Below are positions 46,000-54,993 of a DNA stretch of 64,000 nucleotides, piece by piece (position 1 is the first letter of the stretch; each line of letters opens with the position of its first letter). The DNA is taken from NCBI GenBank assembly GCA_026169815.1, contig JAPFDT010000001.1:104063-168062 (forward strand). The letters are read 5' to 3'. A program made the position numbers and the translations under genes. The notes beneath the pieces are model-generated. The model made no database searches. It was not told where the DNA came from and worked only from the letters and a program-made list of their open reading frames with translations. The DNA comes from Pseudogracilibacillus sp. GTDB taxonomy: Bacteria > Bacillota > Bacilli > Bacillales > Amphibacillaceae.

Positions 46000-46241
46000 T
46001 GAATTAATTTCATAAGAGGATAGTCTTATGAGAAACACGCACGATAACTCATAATACTCCTTAAACATACACGGTTACTTATGTAACTAAGTTTACTTAA
46101 ATGGAGGCCGACTGACTCTTGCGGGAAAAGTATAAGTCCGAACATACTTGGCACAGTCAGCTGGAATGAAAGTAAACGAGTCTATCTCGAAAACTAAAGT
46201 TCGTGTTTAAGACATAAAATATGAATGATGAAATGGAATCA
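46000..46241 (-). repeat. Dispersed MITE-like element, copy E (internally deleted)
   Basis: Ends TGAATTAATTTCAT (46000) and ATGAAATGGAATCA (46228) are inverted. The arms ACTAAGTTTACTT / AAAGTAAAC and GGCCGACTGACTCTTGCGGG are present, but the apical hairpin and part of the return arm have been lost (GGCACAGTCAGCTGG remains). The right end touches the stop codon of the ABC ATPase gene. Confidence 0.8.
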
Positions 46242-46916
46242 TTACGATAAAGCAATGACTTCTTGCCCTCGTTCTGTTAAAAACGTTTCATAAAAAGCAT
46301 CTTGTCCTAAACAATATGTATAGTCACATAAGTTCATAATTTCATCCATATCATGGGACGTATAAATAATCGTTTTCCCTTCCTCTTTAGCTAGTTTTTT
46401 TAGATAATGCATAATTTCTTGTTTTGACTTTAGATCAATTCCGACAGTTGGTTCATCAAGCAAAAGCAATTCCGGGTCATGGATTAAAGAAATAGCGATA
46501 TTTAACTTACGCTTCATTCCACCTGATAGTGTATGAACTTTTTCCTTCCATTTATGTAACTCCATCTCTAAGCATAATTGACGTAAAGCAGATACACTAC
46601 GTTTTTTCCAAGCTAATTTTTCGAAAAAAATCATATTTTCCTCTACTGTTAAATCTTCCCAAATTGCTATTTCCTGGGGCACAAAACCAATTCTTTTTCT
46701 CACTGTCTTTAAACGTCCTTTATATGGAATCTTATCTAAGGATAGCGTGCCACTAGATGCTTTTTGCAAAGTAGCAATTATATGTAATAAGGTTGATTTT
46801 CCAGCACCATTTTCTCCGACTAATCCTACAATCTCACCTGGATTCACTTGAAAAGATATGTCGTTCAGCACAGAGCTTGCTCCATACTTTTTATGTACTG
46901 ATTGAATATTAAGCAT
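46242..46916 (-). CDS. ABC transporter ATP-binding protein (ABC-2 type exporter)
   Basis: 224 residues from ATG 46916 (AAAGGAG six bases upstream). Walker A GLVGENGAGKSTLL (about 30-43), Q-loop VPQEIAIWEDLTVEEN, signature LSGGMKRKLNIAISL, Walker B LLLLDEPTVGID, H-loop YTSHDMDEI. It powers export through the two permeases encoded just upstream, overlapping the second by eight bases. The order permease-permease-ATPase and the subfamily (CcmA/DrrA-like) suggest export of a lipid, peptide or antibiotic. Confidence 0.92.
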   Translation of the reverse strand: MLNIQSVHKKYGASSVLNDISFQVNPGEIVGLVGENGAGKSTLLHIIATLQKASSGTLSLDKIPYKGRLKTVRKRIGFVPQEIAIWEDLTVEENMIFFEKLAWKKRSVSALRQLCLEMELHKWKEKVHTLSGGMKRKLNIAISLIHDPELLLLDEPTVGIDLKSKQEIMHYLKKLAKEEGKTIIYTSHDMDEIMNLCDYTYCLGQDAFYETFLTERGQEVIALS

Positions 46917-48042
46917 CGCTTTCTCCTTTCCACACATACCACAAAACTAGTAAGACAAATCCTGCAACGTGCCAGACACTTAAATAAGTACTTGTCAGGA
47001 ATACTTCTAATGGATTGATATAATTAAACCATGCAAACTTTGCCTTTATTCCTTCTACCGGTATCAGTGCTCCGCTCATTAATGTAACGAATAACACGAT
47101 AGCAAATGCCATCGTATAATACATGTATGTGGATTTAAACCAGTTACTAAAGATAAAAATACATATCGTTAATAATAAACGATAACTTAATAAGGTGAAC
47201 ATTAACTTTATCGTAATTGCTTCCTGTAACACATATTTAAATAACACCATCGTTAGTAGATCAACAGCAAATAACAAGCTTGTGTAAAGAATCATATTAA
47301 GTAATAAATATTGCTTTAATGAATAGCGACCAAATGTAAAACGTGGCGCCACTGCTGAGCGTTTTTCTTTAATAACCCAATCAAATACCATGAATGTCGC
47401 TAACATCGAAAATAATGCCCACACATGCCAAGTTTTTAAAAGACTGCTAGATTCTTCACCTTTTGAGGAAGCATCATTAGCAAATGAAAAATCAACCTCT
47501 AGTAACTTTTGTTCTTGGACAATTTCTTTACTACGTGTAATAAGCTCATCAAATGACCATATATCTTCTACACCATATGCCTCACCCATTCGTTGGACGA
47601 CAAATGCCGTTTTTGCACGACTATAATCTTGTTGCACATACGAAATAACCGTTTCACGTAATGGCGTATAGGCAAACGACATATCTGATTGATAACTTTT
47701 TACTAATTGATTTCGACTACCCCGCTCAATACTTTCCTCATAGCGATTACGGAAAATAAACACACTATCTAATTCATGTTTCTGCAATTGATTTAGAGCT
47801 TCTTTTTCACTTAATATAACTGGTCTAATATGCGGTGTGTCTTCAAGTGATGCTACGACATCTTGGACTAACTCAGTATCTTCTTCTAAAACGATACCGA
47901 CCGGCACTTTCGTATCTGCTTGTAATGTCGCAAACTGCACAATCAAAAACCAGGTTACAACAAATGGGAAAAAAAGCCAAAATAATAAGCTCTTCCAATG
48001 CCTTTTCCAGAAAAGAAAGCGTGTTTGAAAAGTTGCTTTCAT
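46909..48042 (-). CDS. ABC-2 type permease
   Basis: 377 residues, starting at the ATG that overlaps the stop of the upstream permease (ATGA). YhaP/ABC-2 membrane 3 architecture: N-terminal helix (about 18-40), a large extracytoplasmic domain (about 45-215) and five C-terminal helices; the FVTLMSGALIPVEGIKAKFA motif before the last helices is typical. The final cytoplasmic tail is very short (YVWKGESDA). Forms a heterodimer with the next permease. Confidence 0.85.
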   Translation of the reverse strand: MKATFQTRFLFWKRHWKSLLFWLFFPFVVTWFLIVQFATLQADTKVPVGIVLEEDTELVQDVVASLEDTPHIRPVILSEKEALNQLQKHELDSVFIFRNRYEESIERGSRNQLVKSYQSDMSFAYTPLRETVISYVQQDYSRAKTAFVVQRMGEAYGVEDIWSFDELITRSKEIVQEQKLLEVDFSFANDASSKGEESSSLLKTWHVWALFSMLATFMVFDWVIKEKRSAVAPRFTFGRYSLKQYLLLNMILYTSLLFAVDLLTMVLFKYVLQEAITIKLMFTLLSYRLLLTICIFIFSNWFKSTYMYYTMAFAIVLFVTLMSGALIPVEGIKAKFAWFNYINPLEVFLTSTYLSVWHVAGFVLLVLWYVWKGESDA

Positions 48043-49262
48043 CCGCGCACACGCTCCTTCCATAGCGACAATACAATTAATACAACAATCCCTACACTTC
48101 CATAAAGTAATAATTGATTATATTCTGCATGAAGTCGTTCATTTAACAATATTTCTTGTAACCAAAACAATGCTTCATAAGCTGGAACATACGTTAACAT
48201 ATCTTGCATGTAAAGTGGAAAATAAATCGCCGGAATTAGCGCTCCACTTAAGATCATTAATGCCACAGTATATACTGCATGGATTAACAAACGAATACGT
48301 GGTGCATGAATAATCATTTCAATCATCGCTAAACCAATTAAATATACAGCACTAAATAACAAACAAATTAACCCGATACGAACAATATCTTCCCTATATA
48401 AATCAAACGATACTACTTTTACCATGCCATAAAATGCCGCCCCACTAAAAATGGTGACAACTAATAATGTTACTATTATTCTTGCGATAATTTGCTGTAA
48501 TTGTGTCACTCCATATAAACGCATTCGCTCCGTCATTCGGCTCGCTTCTTCTTGATATAAAAAGTGATACATGACTAATAACCAACTTATCATAACGATA
48601 AAAAAGCTCGATAAAACAAAATAATGGATAGGTGATGATGTGGAATAATTTTTCACTGTATCTTCTGAAATAATTTTATCTTTTCCAGCTACACTTAAAA
48701 AAGTCCGCATAAATTCATCCATCACAAGTTCTGAACGTGTCTTATCATCCATATTGACCTTTTTTGCATATTCATTTACTAATAAAATATTCGCTTGCGA
48801 AGACTCAATATGACGCATAACACTATTAATTAATTCATGAACAACGTTACTTTCCATTCGTTGTTGCGGATTCCCAGTAACCGCCATCGTTACTTTATTA
48901 CCATTATATAAATTTGACGTAAAGTCTTCTGGTAACACAATATAAGCACTAAGTTCATTATCATTTATTTTTGTTTTAGCTTTATCTAAGGTCACTGTTT
49001 CAATTTGCATAAATGGACCAAACTCAGATGCTTCTTGTAAAATATCAATAATCATTTCTGTTTCTTCCGACTGATCCTCATTCACAACCCCTAACTCGAT
49101 GGGCGATTCTTCCGTTATATCAAACAAGCTAACTAACAACACGATGACTGCCCCAATGAGTAAAACAGGAAAAAGCAAAACAAGGGGAAGCATGTAGCTC
49201 TTCCCCTTAATTTGCCGCAAGTTTTGTTGTATGAATAAATGTGTATGTTTAATGAAATTCAT
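48039..49262 (-). CDS. ABC-2 type permease
   Basis: 407 residues with the same plan as its neighbour: helix at about 25-47, ectodomain (about 55-220), six helices with LSGALIPAIYFPLYMQDMLT. First gene of the three-gene exporter. A gap of 46 bases separates it from the upstream 515-residue membrane-anchored protein, whose stop is at 49309, so that gene is probably co-transcribed. No clear resistance or lantibiotic gene is adjacent to reveal the cargo. Confidence 0.85.
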   Translation of the reverse strand: MNFIKHTHLFIQQNLRQIKGKSYMLPLVLLFPVLLIGAVIVLLVSLFDITEESPIELGVVNEDQSEETEMIIDILQEASEFGPFMQIETVTLDKAKTKINDNELSAYIVLPEDFTSNLYNGNKVTMAVTGNPQQRMESNVVHELINSVMRHIESSQANILLVNEYAKKVNMDDKTRSELVMDEFMRTFLSVAGKDKIISEDTVKNYSTSSPIHYFVLSSFFIVMISWLLVMYHFLYQEEASRMTERMRLYGVTQLQQIIARIIVTLLVVTIFSGAAFYGMVKVVSFDLYREDIVRIGLICLLFSAVYLIGLAMIEMIIHAPRIRLLIHAVYTVALMILSGALIPAIYFPLYMQDMLTYVPAYEALFWLQEILLNERLHAEYNQLLLYGSVGIVVLIVLSLWKERVRG

Positions 49263-49308
49263 AATAACGCCTGCTGTCTAAAAAAATAATGTTGTTATAC
49301 TTCCCCTT

Positions 49309-50856
49309 TTAAAATCCAGCTGCTCCGAACTTTTCCATATACCAAGCGAAGAATTGCTCTGCTGCATCTTCTTCAATATATGCATCAAGTTCTTCTTCTG
49401 ACATACTTCCAATATCTTTCACATTACTTGTATCGATTGATTCAATTTCTTTTATTTTCTTACCTTCTACTCCTACATTTACACTAACCATATCTTCTCC
49501 AATGCCGTCTGCTTCGACATGTAATTGATGATTAGATGACATTTGGTCTTTCTCATACGTTGAATCTCCTGTCCAGAATATACCTCCAGATATAAATGGA
49601 GAAGCTACTGATACAGAACGAGTAAATTCACGTTCAGAACCTTTTAATGTTTCGTCACCTTCATAGAAGATTTCAAAACCTTGAATACCTAATGTAATAT
49701 TATCTTTGATATCTTCTCCATCCCTAGATAAATCAGCGGATAGTTGAAGAGTTTCATCCATGAAATCATCTAACATTTGAAACTCGTAATCTAGCTTTTG
49801 TTGTGTATCATCTAGTAATTGTGTACCTTCTATAACAAAGCCGACATCATCTTCATCTGTAATATCTAGATAACGCTTAACGATTAAACCATTTTTCACC
49901 CAAATAGTTGATTCAATTCCATCAGGTAAATTAATGTCTTTAATTTCTTCCTTTGCTTCTGTCATAACTTCATCAAAATCAAGCATAATATCTTCTTGTT
50001 CCATTGCTGATAAATAATTGTTTTCCATATACTTTTCCATAATCTCTTTTAAACGTTCATCTTGATCAATTTCATTGATTAAATTTGTTAAAAACGTTCG
50101 TAATTCTTCTTCTGATAAATCTAATGTTACTTTTTCAGCCTTAACAGATTCACCATCTATATCAACCGATTCATTTTCACTCTTAAATGCATCATCTGGT
50201 AATTCATTAAAAGTAAACTTCCCATATTTATCTGCAATATATTCACGATCTTCTTTAGAAATTGGATATTCATCATAATTGAAAATTTGTTCAGTAAAAT
50301 TAATTTGTGTTTCTTCTTCAAATGTCATTGGATCAATTTCATGTAACAATTTGCCTATATCTTCATCTTTCAATTGTAATACTTCGTTTAAAAATGGTAG
50401 CTGTAACAATAAAGTATCATCTTCTACACCAAAACGAATATCATCAAATGTCATACCAGCTACGTCAGCTTCAATATCAGCAAATATCTTTTCGTTTTCC
50501 ATATCTGCTTGCGACTTCATAGCAATCGTTGAGTTATTCACGATTTCTTCTACTTCGGATACACCGCCAAAAGAATTTGGATCATTATATTCTGCCGAAA
50601 GATTAATGAACGCTTCTGTCGGATTTTCCTCAGTCATTTCTGCCCATGCCAACTCTTCTTCAAATCTTTCTTCAAATTCCTCTTTTAAAAAATGATATGA
50701 ATTTATTTCCGCTTCGAAATACGTTTGTTTGTCAGAGGACCCTATTAAAAGAAATAAAGTAATGGCTCCCCCAATAAGTGCAATAGCGATAATAATAATG
50801 ATACTCAGCTTGCCTTTACCTGACTTCTGCTGATTCTCTGTTGTTTGTTCAGTCAT
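49309..50856 (-). CDS. Membrane-anchored extracytoplasmic protein (DUF6583-like)
   Basis: 515 residues from ATG 50856 with AGAGGAG seven bases upstream. A short basic cytoplasmic head (KSGKGK), one membrane helix (IIIIIAIALIGGAITLFLLI, about 18-37), then a very acidic outer domain of about 475 residues with many E/D-rich helices. It resembles a Bacillales family I remember as DUF6583, usually beside ABC-2 exporters; the name is from memory and the function unknown. The beta-rich C-terminal half repeatedly shows amphipathic strands as in lipoprotein-localisation-type folds, so it might bind a hydrophobic cargo. Likely part of the same operon as the ABC exporter. Confidence 0.65.
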   Translation of the reverse strand: MTEQTTENQQKSGKGKLSIIIIIAIALIGGAITLFLLIGSSDKQTYFEAEINSYHFLKEEFEERFEEELAWAEMTEENPTEAFINLSAEYNDPNSFGGVSEVEEIVNNSTIAMKSQADMENEKIFADIEADVAGMTFDDIRFGVEDDTLLLQLPFLNEVLQLKDEDIGKLLHEIDPMTFEEETQINFTEQIFNYDEYPISKEDREYIADKYGKFTFNELPDDAFKSENESVDIDGESVKAEKVTLDLSEEELRTFLTNLINEIDQDERLKEIMEKYMENNYLSAMEQEDIMLDFDEVMTEAKEEIKDINLPDGIESTIWVKNGLIVKRYLDITDEDDVGFVIEGTQLLDDTQQKLDYEFQMLDDFMDETLQLSADLSRDGEDIKDNITLGIQGFEIFYEGDETLKGSEREFTRSVSVASPFISGGIFWTGDSTYEKDQMSSNHQLHVEADGIGEDMVSVNVGVEGKKIKEIESIDTSNVKDIGSMSEEELDAYIEEDAAEQFFAWYMEKFGAAGF

Positions 50857-51232
50857 AATTGCTCTCCTCTCACTATTCAATAGATAGTGTTTTTTATTTT
50901 ACAGATAAATAACATATGAATATATAAAATTAACACTAAGTGAAATCGAAGTCAATAAGCCTTATGGAATAATATTACATTTAAAAGAATTAATGATTTT
51001 CTCGCTTTGTATTTATGTATTAGAGCAGACTGATTTCACTAGTTTTTTTACTAACCAATATTCACCTCCTCTTTTTATAAAACTCATTTCTATAAATATG
51101 TTATTAGTTATGAATCTATTCCCGTTTCCAATAAAAATAAAACGTCTTATATTACTAAATCGTAAATAGGATTTTGTCCTTATTGCCGTAAGTTGATTTC
51201 AGAATTTTTAGTTAATAAATGCAGAAACCTAC
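50857..51232. other. Intergenic region with a strong ribosome site and a 12-codon frame
   Basis: On the minus strand AAAGAGGAGGTGA (around 51062-51074) precedes TTG and a frame of only 12 codons (VSKKTSEISLL and stop). The site is the strongest in the neighbourhood, so a truncated small-protein gene is possible. Nothing else is recognisable. Confidence 0.3.
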
Positions 51233-52396
51233 TTAAAAAAAGTCTGCTAGAAATGTTTGTCCGGTTGGTATCATATTTTCTAACTTGTTCACTTCTCCTT
51301 GTTCTCCACTAATTAATTCTGCTTCATATAATTCGCGTGGACGTTTATACCCTAAAAACATTGCCGCTAAATGTTGCACCGAACAATGTACAGCACTTTT
51401 TTGATATTCTAGTCGTTCAACAGAGAGAGCTCGGCCTCCTTTTGTTACTATTTTATAAGTAGCGCTATTTTCTGGAACAAACTCATCTTCGACACTTAAT
51501 AATAGTTCTTGTGGATAATTCGTATAAATATATTGTTGTAAAAATGACTCAACATCCACTATCCTTGCCATGAAATAAGGTTTTGCCAGTTGTTGATAAA
51601 AAGGGTCATTAATTAGTAGTGGAAATAAATCACTTTCTGGAACAATCCACTCGACTGTTTGTGCCATAGAATCATGATTACTAATAAAGTCATACAACAA
51701 ATACTTTCCATTACAATTTTTATAAGCAAGTTCTTTTACAGTGAATGTATTATTTTGCATCGTATAGATTAAATATCCTTCCGCTTCATCCACCTCATTA
51801 TATGCCACAATAATATGTAACTTATCTTCTGCTAAAACACGTTGTTTCCACCATAATTCATCACGAATTAGCATACCTTGAAACTTATTTGCATAATGTG
51901 TATATATATCATTTAATACGTCATAATCAAACGCTTCTCGCTTAACATATCCTGTAATATCCCAACCTTGTTTAAATTGTTGAATTGGAATTTGATCATG
52001 ACGACGTGTTACTGTAAGTTCCCAACCATACTTTCGATAAAAACCTACTGAAAACGGATGTAAATAAGAAACAACTTGTCCTTGCTCTTTCATCTTCATG
52101 AGAGCATGATGCAATAATTGTTTTGCAATACCGGAACGACGTTGTTCAGGCCATGTTGCTACAGAACTAATACCTCCCATTGAAAAATGTTTTCCACCTA
52201 TTAATATTTCTAGTGGGATGATATGTAACTTACCTGCAAGTTCTCCATCATAATAATAGCCCCAAATATCATGACGATCAGCTTCTTGTTCCTTTTTTTC
52301 TAATTCCTCTTCTGAAAGTCTATATTGAAATGCATACTGTGACAACGCAAAAACATCATCGTAATTCGCACGTGATAAACGTTTTATTTCACCCAT
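51233..52396 (-). CDS. Eis-family GNAT acetyltransferase
   Basis: 387 residues from ATG 52396 (GGAG six bases upstream; the longer frame lacks a site). Three-part Eis plan: N-terminal GNAT with ISSVATWPEQRRSGIAKQLL (acetyl-CoA loop), YLHPFSVGFYRKYGWEL, a second degenerate GNAT, and a C-terminal sterol-carrier-like domain (about 290-387), ending with a free carboxylate DFF. Eis proteins acetylate several amines of aminoglycosides or protein lysines. Bacillus homologues are active on aminoglycosides in some cases; the natural substrate here is unknown. Single gene. Confidence 0.88.
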   Translation of the reverse strand: MGEIKRLSRANYDDVFALSQYAFQYRLSEEELEKKEQEADRHDIWGYYYDGELAGKLHIIPLEILIGGKHFSMGGISSVATWPEQRRSGIAKQLLHHALMKMKEQGQVVSYLHPFSVGFYRKYGWELTVTRRHDQIPIQQFKQGWDITGYVKREAFDYDVLNDIYTHYANKFQGMLIRDELWWKQRVLAEDKLHIIVAYNEVDEAEGYLIYTMQNNTFTVKELAYKNCNGKYLLYDFISNHDSMAQTVEWIVPESDLFPLLINDPFYQQLAKPYFMARIVDVESFLQQYIYTNYPQELLLSVEDEFVPENSATYKIVTKGGRALSVERLEYQKSAVHCSVQHLAAMFLGYKRPRELYEAELISGEQGEVNKLENMIPTGQTFLADFF

Positions 52397-52544
52397 AATC
52401 GACTCCGCCTCCTTTTCATCAGTATAAAGGAGAACTGAAGTTAACAACAAGTTTAAAAAGATATATTTCCAGTAAATTACAGTCTTCTATTTTTGATAAA
52501 TAATACATTATACGACAATCAAACTTCTCCTGTCAACCATAAAC

Positions 52545-52573
52545 TTGACTTATTTTAAAATACATGATATTAT
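52545..52573 (+). promoter_or_regulatory. Sigma-A promoter for the 279-residue conserved protein
   Basis: TTGACT (52545-52550), 17-base spacer, TATTAT (52568-52573). Both boxes are near consensus. Transcription from here would give a leader of about 135 bases containing a long inverted repeat (next entry). Confidence 0.65.
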
Positions 52574-52586
52574 ACTAATTAGAGTA

Positions 52587-52685
52587 GTTTTGAAAAGTCA
52601 TTCTTCCATCGTACCCAATTTCTTGCATATAGAACTTGCGTACGTTTTTTTAATTCGAAGATCTAATAAGGACTTTTTTCAAAAC
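52587..52685 (+). promoter_or_regulatory. Leader RNA with long-range inverted repeat
   Basis: GTTTTGAAAAGTC (52587-52599) pairs with GACTTTTTTCAAAAC (52671-52685) with a two-base bulge, enclosing about 70 bases. The pairing starts within 10 bases of the expected transcript start and ends 15 bases before the ribosome site. I recognise no riboswitch class; it could be a structured leader or a stabiliser. Confidence 0.4.
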
Positions 52686-52715
52686 GTGAAAATAATTTAC
52701 GAGGAGAATGTATGA

Positions 52716-53555
52716 GTGGACTTAATTAATGAAGAGATTACCCATAAAGTATTTGGAGAAGGTAACATTATCGAACAAGATGCTTCTTTTATTACAGTTG
52801 ATTTTAATGAAGATGTTAGGAAGTTCGTCTATCCAGATGCTTTTGAACAATATATGACGTTAAACAACCAACAAACTGCCAAGTCTTTTGAAACAATCCT
52901 TGAAGAAAACGAAAAAAAGGAAGCCAAGCTCGCAATAAAACGTGAAGAAAGAAGAGAACAGCAGGAACTTGAAAGACAACGTCAAGACATGTTGAGAAAT
53001 CATCGTATTCATGAAAGTTCACAAATTGTATTCTGGTTAGATGAAGAAGAACAACAAAGTGTCTTTACTGACTGGCACGCATTTACTGGAGAAGTGCAAA
53101 GTGGTAAGGATAAAGGTGAGCCTAATCGTGCAGTTCGCTTGCGCCCAAATAGTGCGGGGCTTCTAACTGCTAGAGCAGATAATCAAGAGGAAACTGAAAG
53201 ACAAATTCTTGGCATTTATATGGTAGGGGAATCATTCGCTGGAAATCTAAGTGATGATGGAATCGTCCCAGCTCACACTGAGCATAGAATTGAACTTACA
53301 AAAGAAGAAGCAGAAAAAATGCTTTTCTGGAATTATTACATTAATAAAAATCACCCTCATCGTATGACTTGGAATTCAGGTAAATATCGTTATTTCGACA
53401 ATGATTGGACAGCCCGAATTTTGAAAGATATTATTGCTTTACGTACAGACGAAGAAGAAGTTAAAGTAGCAGAAAACTTCTTGGAATATTTCTGTCAATT
53501 GAACGCCCTAGACATTAACAACATTCCAGAAGCTGAAGGTGCTTTAAAACAATAA
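52716..53555 (+). CDS. Conserved hypothetical protein, N-terminal SH3-like/Tudor domain (often mislabelled malate synthase)
   Basis: 279 residues from GTG 52716, nine bases after GAGGAG. An out-of-frame ATG five bases earlier opens a five-codon reading frame that stops at once. Residues 1-45 (ITHKVFGEGNIIEQDASFIT with VDFNEDVRKFVYPDAF) are the small beta-barrel found at the C-terminus of UvrD/PcrA-like helicases. A charged coiled coil (60-100) follows, then a domain of about 170 residues with ILGIYMVGESFAGNLSDDGI, LFWNYYINKNHPHRMTWNSG. Homologues in Bacilli and Clostridia are annotated as malate synthase, but no malate-synthase motif is visible. Function unknown; own promoter, leader and terminator. 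Confidence 0.75.
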   Translation: MDLINEEITHKVFGEGNIIEQDASFITVDFNEDVRKFVYPDAFEQYMTLNNQQTAKSFETILEENEKKEAKLAIKREERREQQELERQRQDMLRNHRIHESSQIVFWLDEEEQQSVFTDWHAFTGEVQSGKDKGEPNRAVRLRPNSAGLLTARADNQEETERQILGIYMVGESFAGNLSDDGIVPAHTEHRIELTKEEAEKMLFWNYYINKNHPHRMTWNSGKYRYFDNDWTARILKDIIALRTDEEEVKVAENFLEYFCQLNALDINNIPEAEGALKQ

Positions 53556-53603
53556 ACAGTCTATAACGATTATTCGCCTACTCAATTAGGCATTTATATG
53601 ATG

Positions 53604-53643
53604 AAACGGGTACTAAATCTATCACGGTTTAGTACCCGTTTTA
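53604..53643 (+). terminator. Terminator of the 279-residue protein gene
   Basis: AAACGGGTACTAAA pairs perfectly with TTTAGTACCCGTTT (14 bp) with a ten-base loop, followed by TATTGTTA. The stem is strong and the T-run short. Confidence 0.8.
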
Positions 53644-53736
53644 TTGTTATATCAATGCTTCTTATGAAAACAACTCAGCAATAGTATCCTTTAATAGGAG
53701 TTCAGTTACCTATTTCCTTAATGTGCGTAACACTTT

Positions 53737-54597
53737 TCAATAATTTTTGAGAAATTTTATAAGTTTTCTATTTACATCTTCCGAACCCTCACCAAGCCAT
53801 ATTAAATGTCCCCATGATTCAAGAATACATAAATCAGAATTCAAAATTTGGTGATGGGCATAGTGAGCATGTTCCATAGTAACTGCGTTGTCATGTTTGC
53901 TATGCATAATAAGCGTTGGGGATACTATTTTATTTAAATCCTCTGCTAATATTTCCTTTGTTTGTAATAAATCAATTAAAAACCCAAATCTTGAGCGCTG
54001 CCTATCATTCATTTTTTTAATTTCTTCAATATCTTCATCCACTATCTTTTCCTTAACTTGTTGGTAAGAAAGTTTACTAAACGAAGGAATCATTTGCTTA
54101 AATATAAACTTCGGAAAAAAGTTGTTCATAGTTGAAGTAAGTTTCCATGTCAGCTTTTCTAAAGAAGGATGGAATAAAATCTTTGCCAACTTATATATAT
54201 TATCTTTAGGAGTATGCCACTCTTTAGTAACCGCACTCTGTAATGTTAATGTTTTTACTCTATTTGAATAGTGAGAAGTAAAATAAAGCCCACTAGGACC
54301 ACCAGCCGAGATTGAAAGTACGTGAACTTTTTCAATTTCCAAATAATTTAACAGCTCCACATAGTAATAGCATGCTTGTGATAAGCTTTCTCCTATTTCC
54401 TTCGACGTATTGCCATATCCAGCCCTTGAAGGTGTAATAATCATGAAACCTTCTTTAACAAGTGAATTATATCCAAATTCCTCGTAACAATTCGAGTGTC
54501 CGCCGTGCATTACTAACACTGGTTCTCCATCTCTTCCTGTTATAGAATATTCAATTGTTTTTCCATCTACAACATATGTACCTATGACTCTTTCCAT
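53737..54597 (-). CDS. Alpha/beta hydrolase
   Basis: 286 residues, full alpha/beta-hydrolase fold. Oxyanion-side VLVMHGGHSNCYEE (about 28-41), nucleophile elbow HVLSISAGGPSGLYF (Ser about 97; the first Gly of GxSxG is replaced by Ser), acid in PTLIMHSKHDNAVTMEHA (Asp), and the catalytic His in SWGHLIWLGE. The HGG and SAGGPSG features resemble carboxylesterase or proline-iminopeptidase-like hydrolases. Substrate unknown. It is a single gene with a broken small frame upstream. Confidence 0.85.
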   Translation of the reverse strand: MERVIGTYVVDGKTIEYSITGRDGEPVLVMHGGHSNCYEEFGYNSLVKEGFMIITPSRAGYGNTSKEIGESLSQACYYYVELLNYLEIEKVHVLSISAGGPSGLYFTSHYSNRVKTLTLQSAVTKEWHTPKDNIYKLAKILFHPSLEKLTWKLTSTMNNFFPKFIFKQMIPSFSKLSYQQVKEKIVDEDIEEIKKMNDRQRSRFGFLIDLLQTKEILAEDLNKIVSPTLIMHSKHDNAVTMEHAHYAHHQILNSDLCILESWGHLIWLGEGSEDVNRKLIKFLKNY

Positions 54598-54732
54598 TGC
54601 TTTTACATCTCCTTAAAAATTTACACCTCAACTCCTCACTAACATACAATTAAAGATGTCTTATCTCCCTTTTCTATGATTTAATTTAGTATTATAAACT
54701 ATACAAAATAACCGCACTCTATTCTTGGATAC

Positions 54733-54930
54733 TTACTCAATTAACACTTTAATATCATCTTCATTTTTCTTTACCAATCCTTCCAGCAATTTGTCTCCTT
54801 CATGATTAAATTCCTTTAATTCCTCTTCATTGTCAAAATCAATTTTTCCTAATTCTTCTAAATAAGTAGCGAGATAATTATTCTGCTCTGCTTTTTTAAC
54901 ACATTATCGTTGAAATTCTTCTTGTTCCAT
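54733..54930 (-). pseudogene. Small acidic ORF interrupted by one in-frame stop
   Basis: From ATG 54930 the frame reads MEQEEFQR, stop, then CVKKAEQNNYLATYLEELGK, IDFDNEEELKEFNHEGDKLL and ends KKNEDDIKVLIE with a stop at 54733. The frame before and after the TAA is the same, and the composition is coding-like. It lacks a good ribosome site. A nonsense mutation in a 65-residue gene is the simplest reading; a fragment of a longer gene cannot be excluded. Family unknown. The rest of 54598-54993 shows nothing. Confidence 0.4.
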
Positions 54931-54993
54931 CTAAAACTAACTATAAGTAATGTAATTTTCAGAAAAATTAGCTGTAATTTTATCTATTACTCC

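Noticed and set aside
51024..51062. Twelve-codon frame behind a very strong ribosome site (possible holin-like toxin start)
   Set aside because: It stops after VSKKTSEISLL with no hydrophobic helix, and sequence beyond the stop does not resemble the small holin-like toxins.
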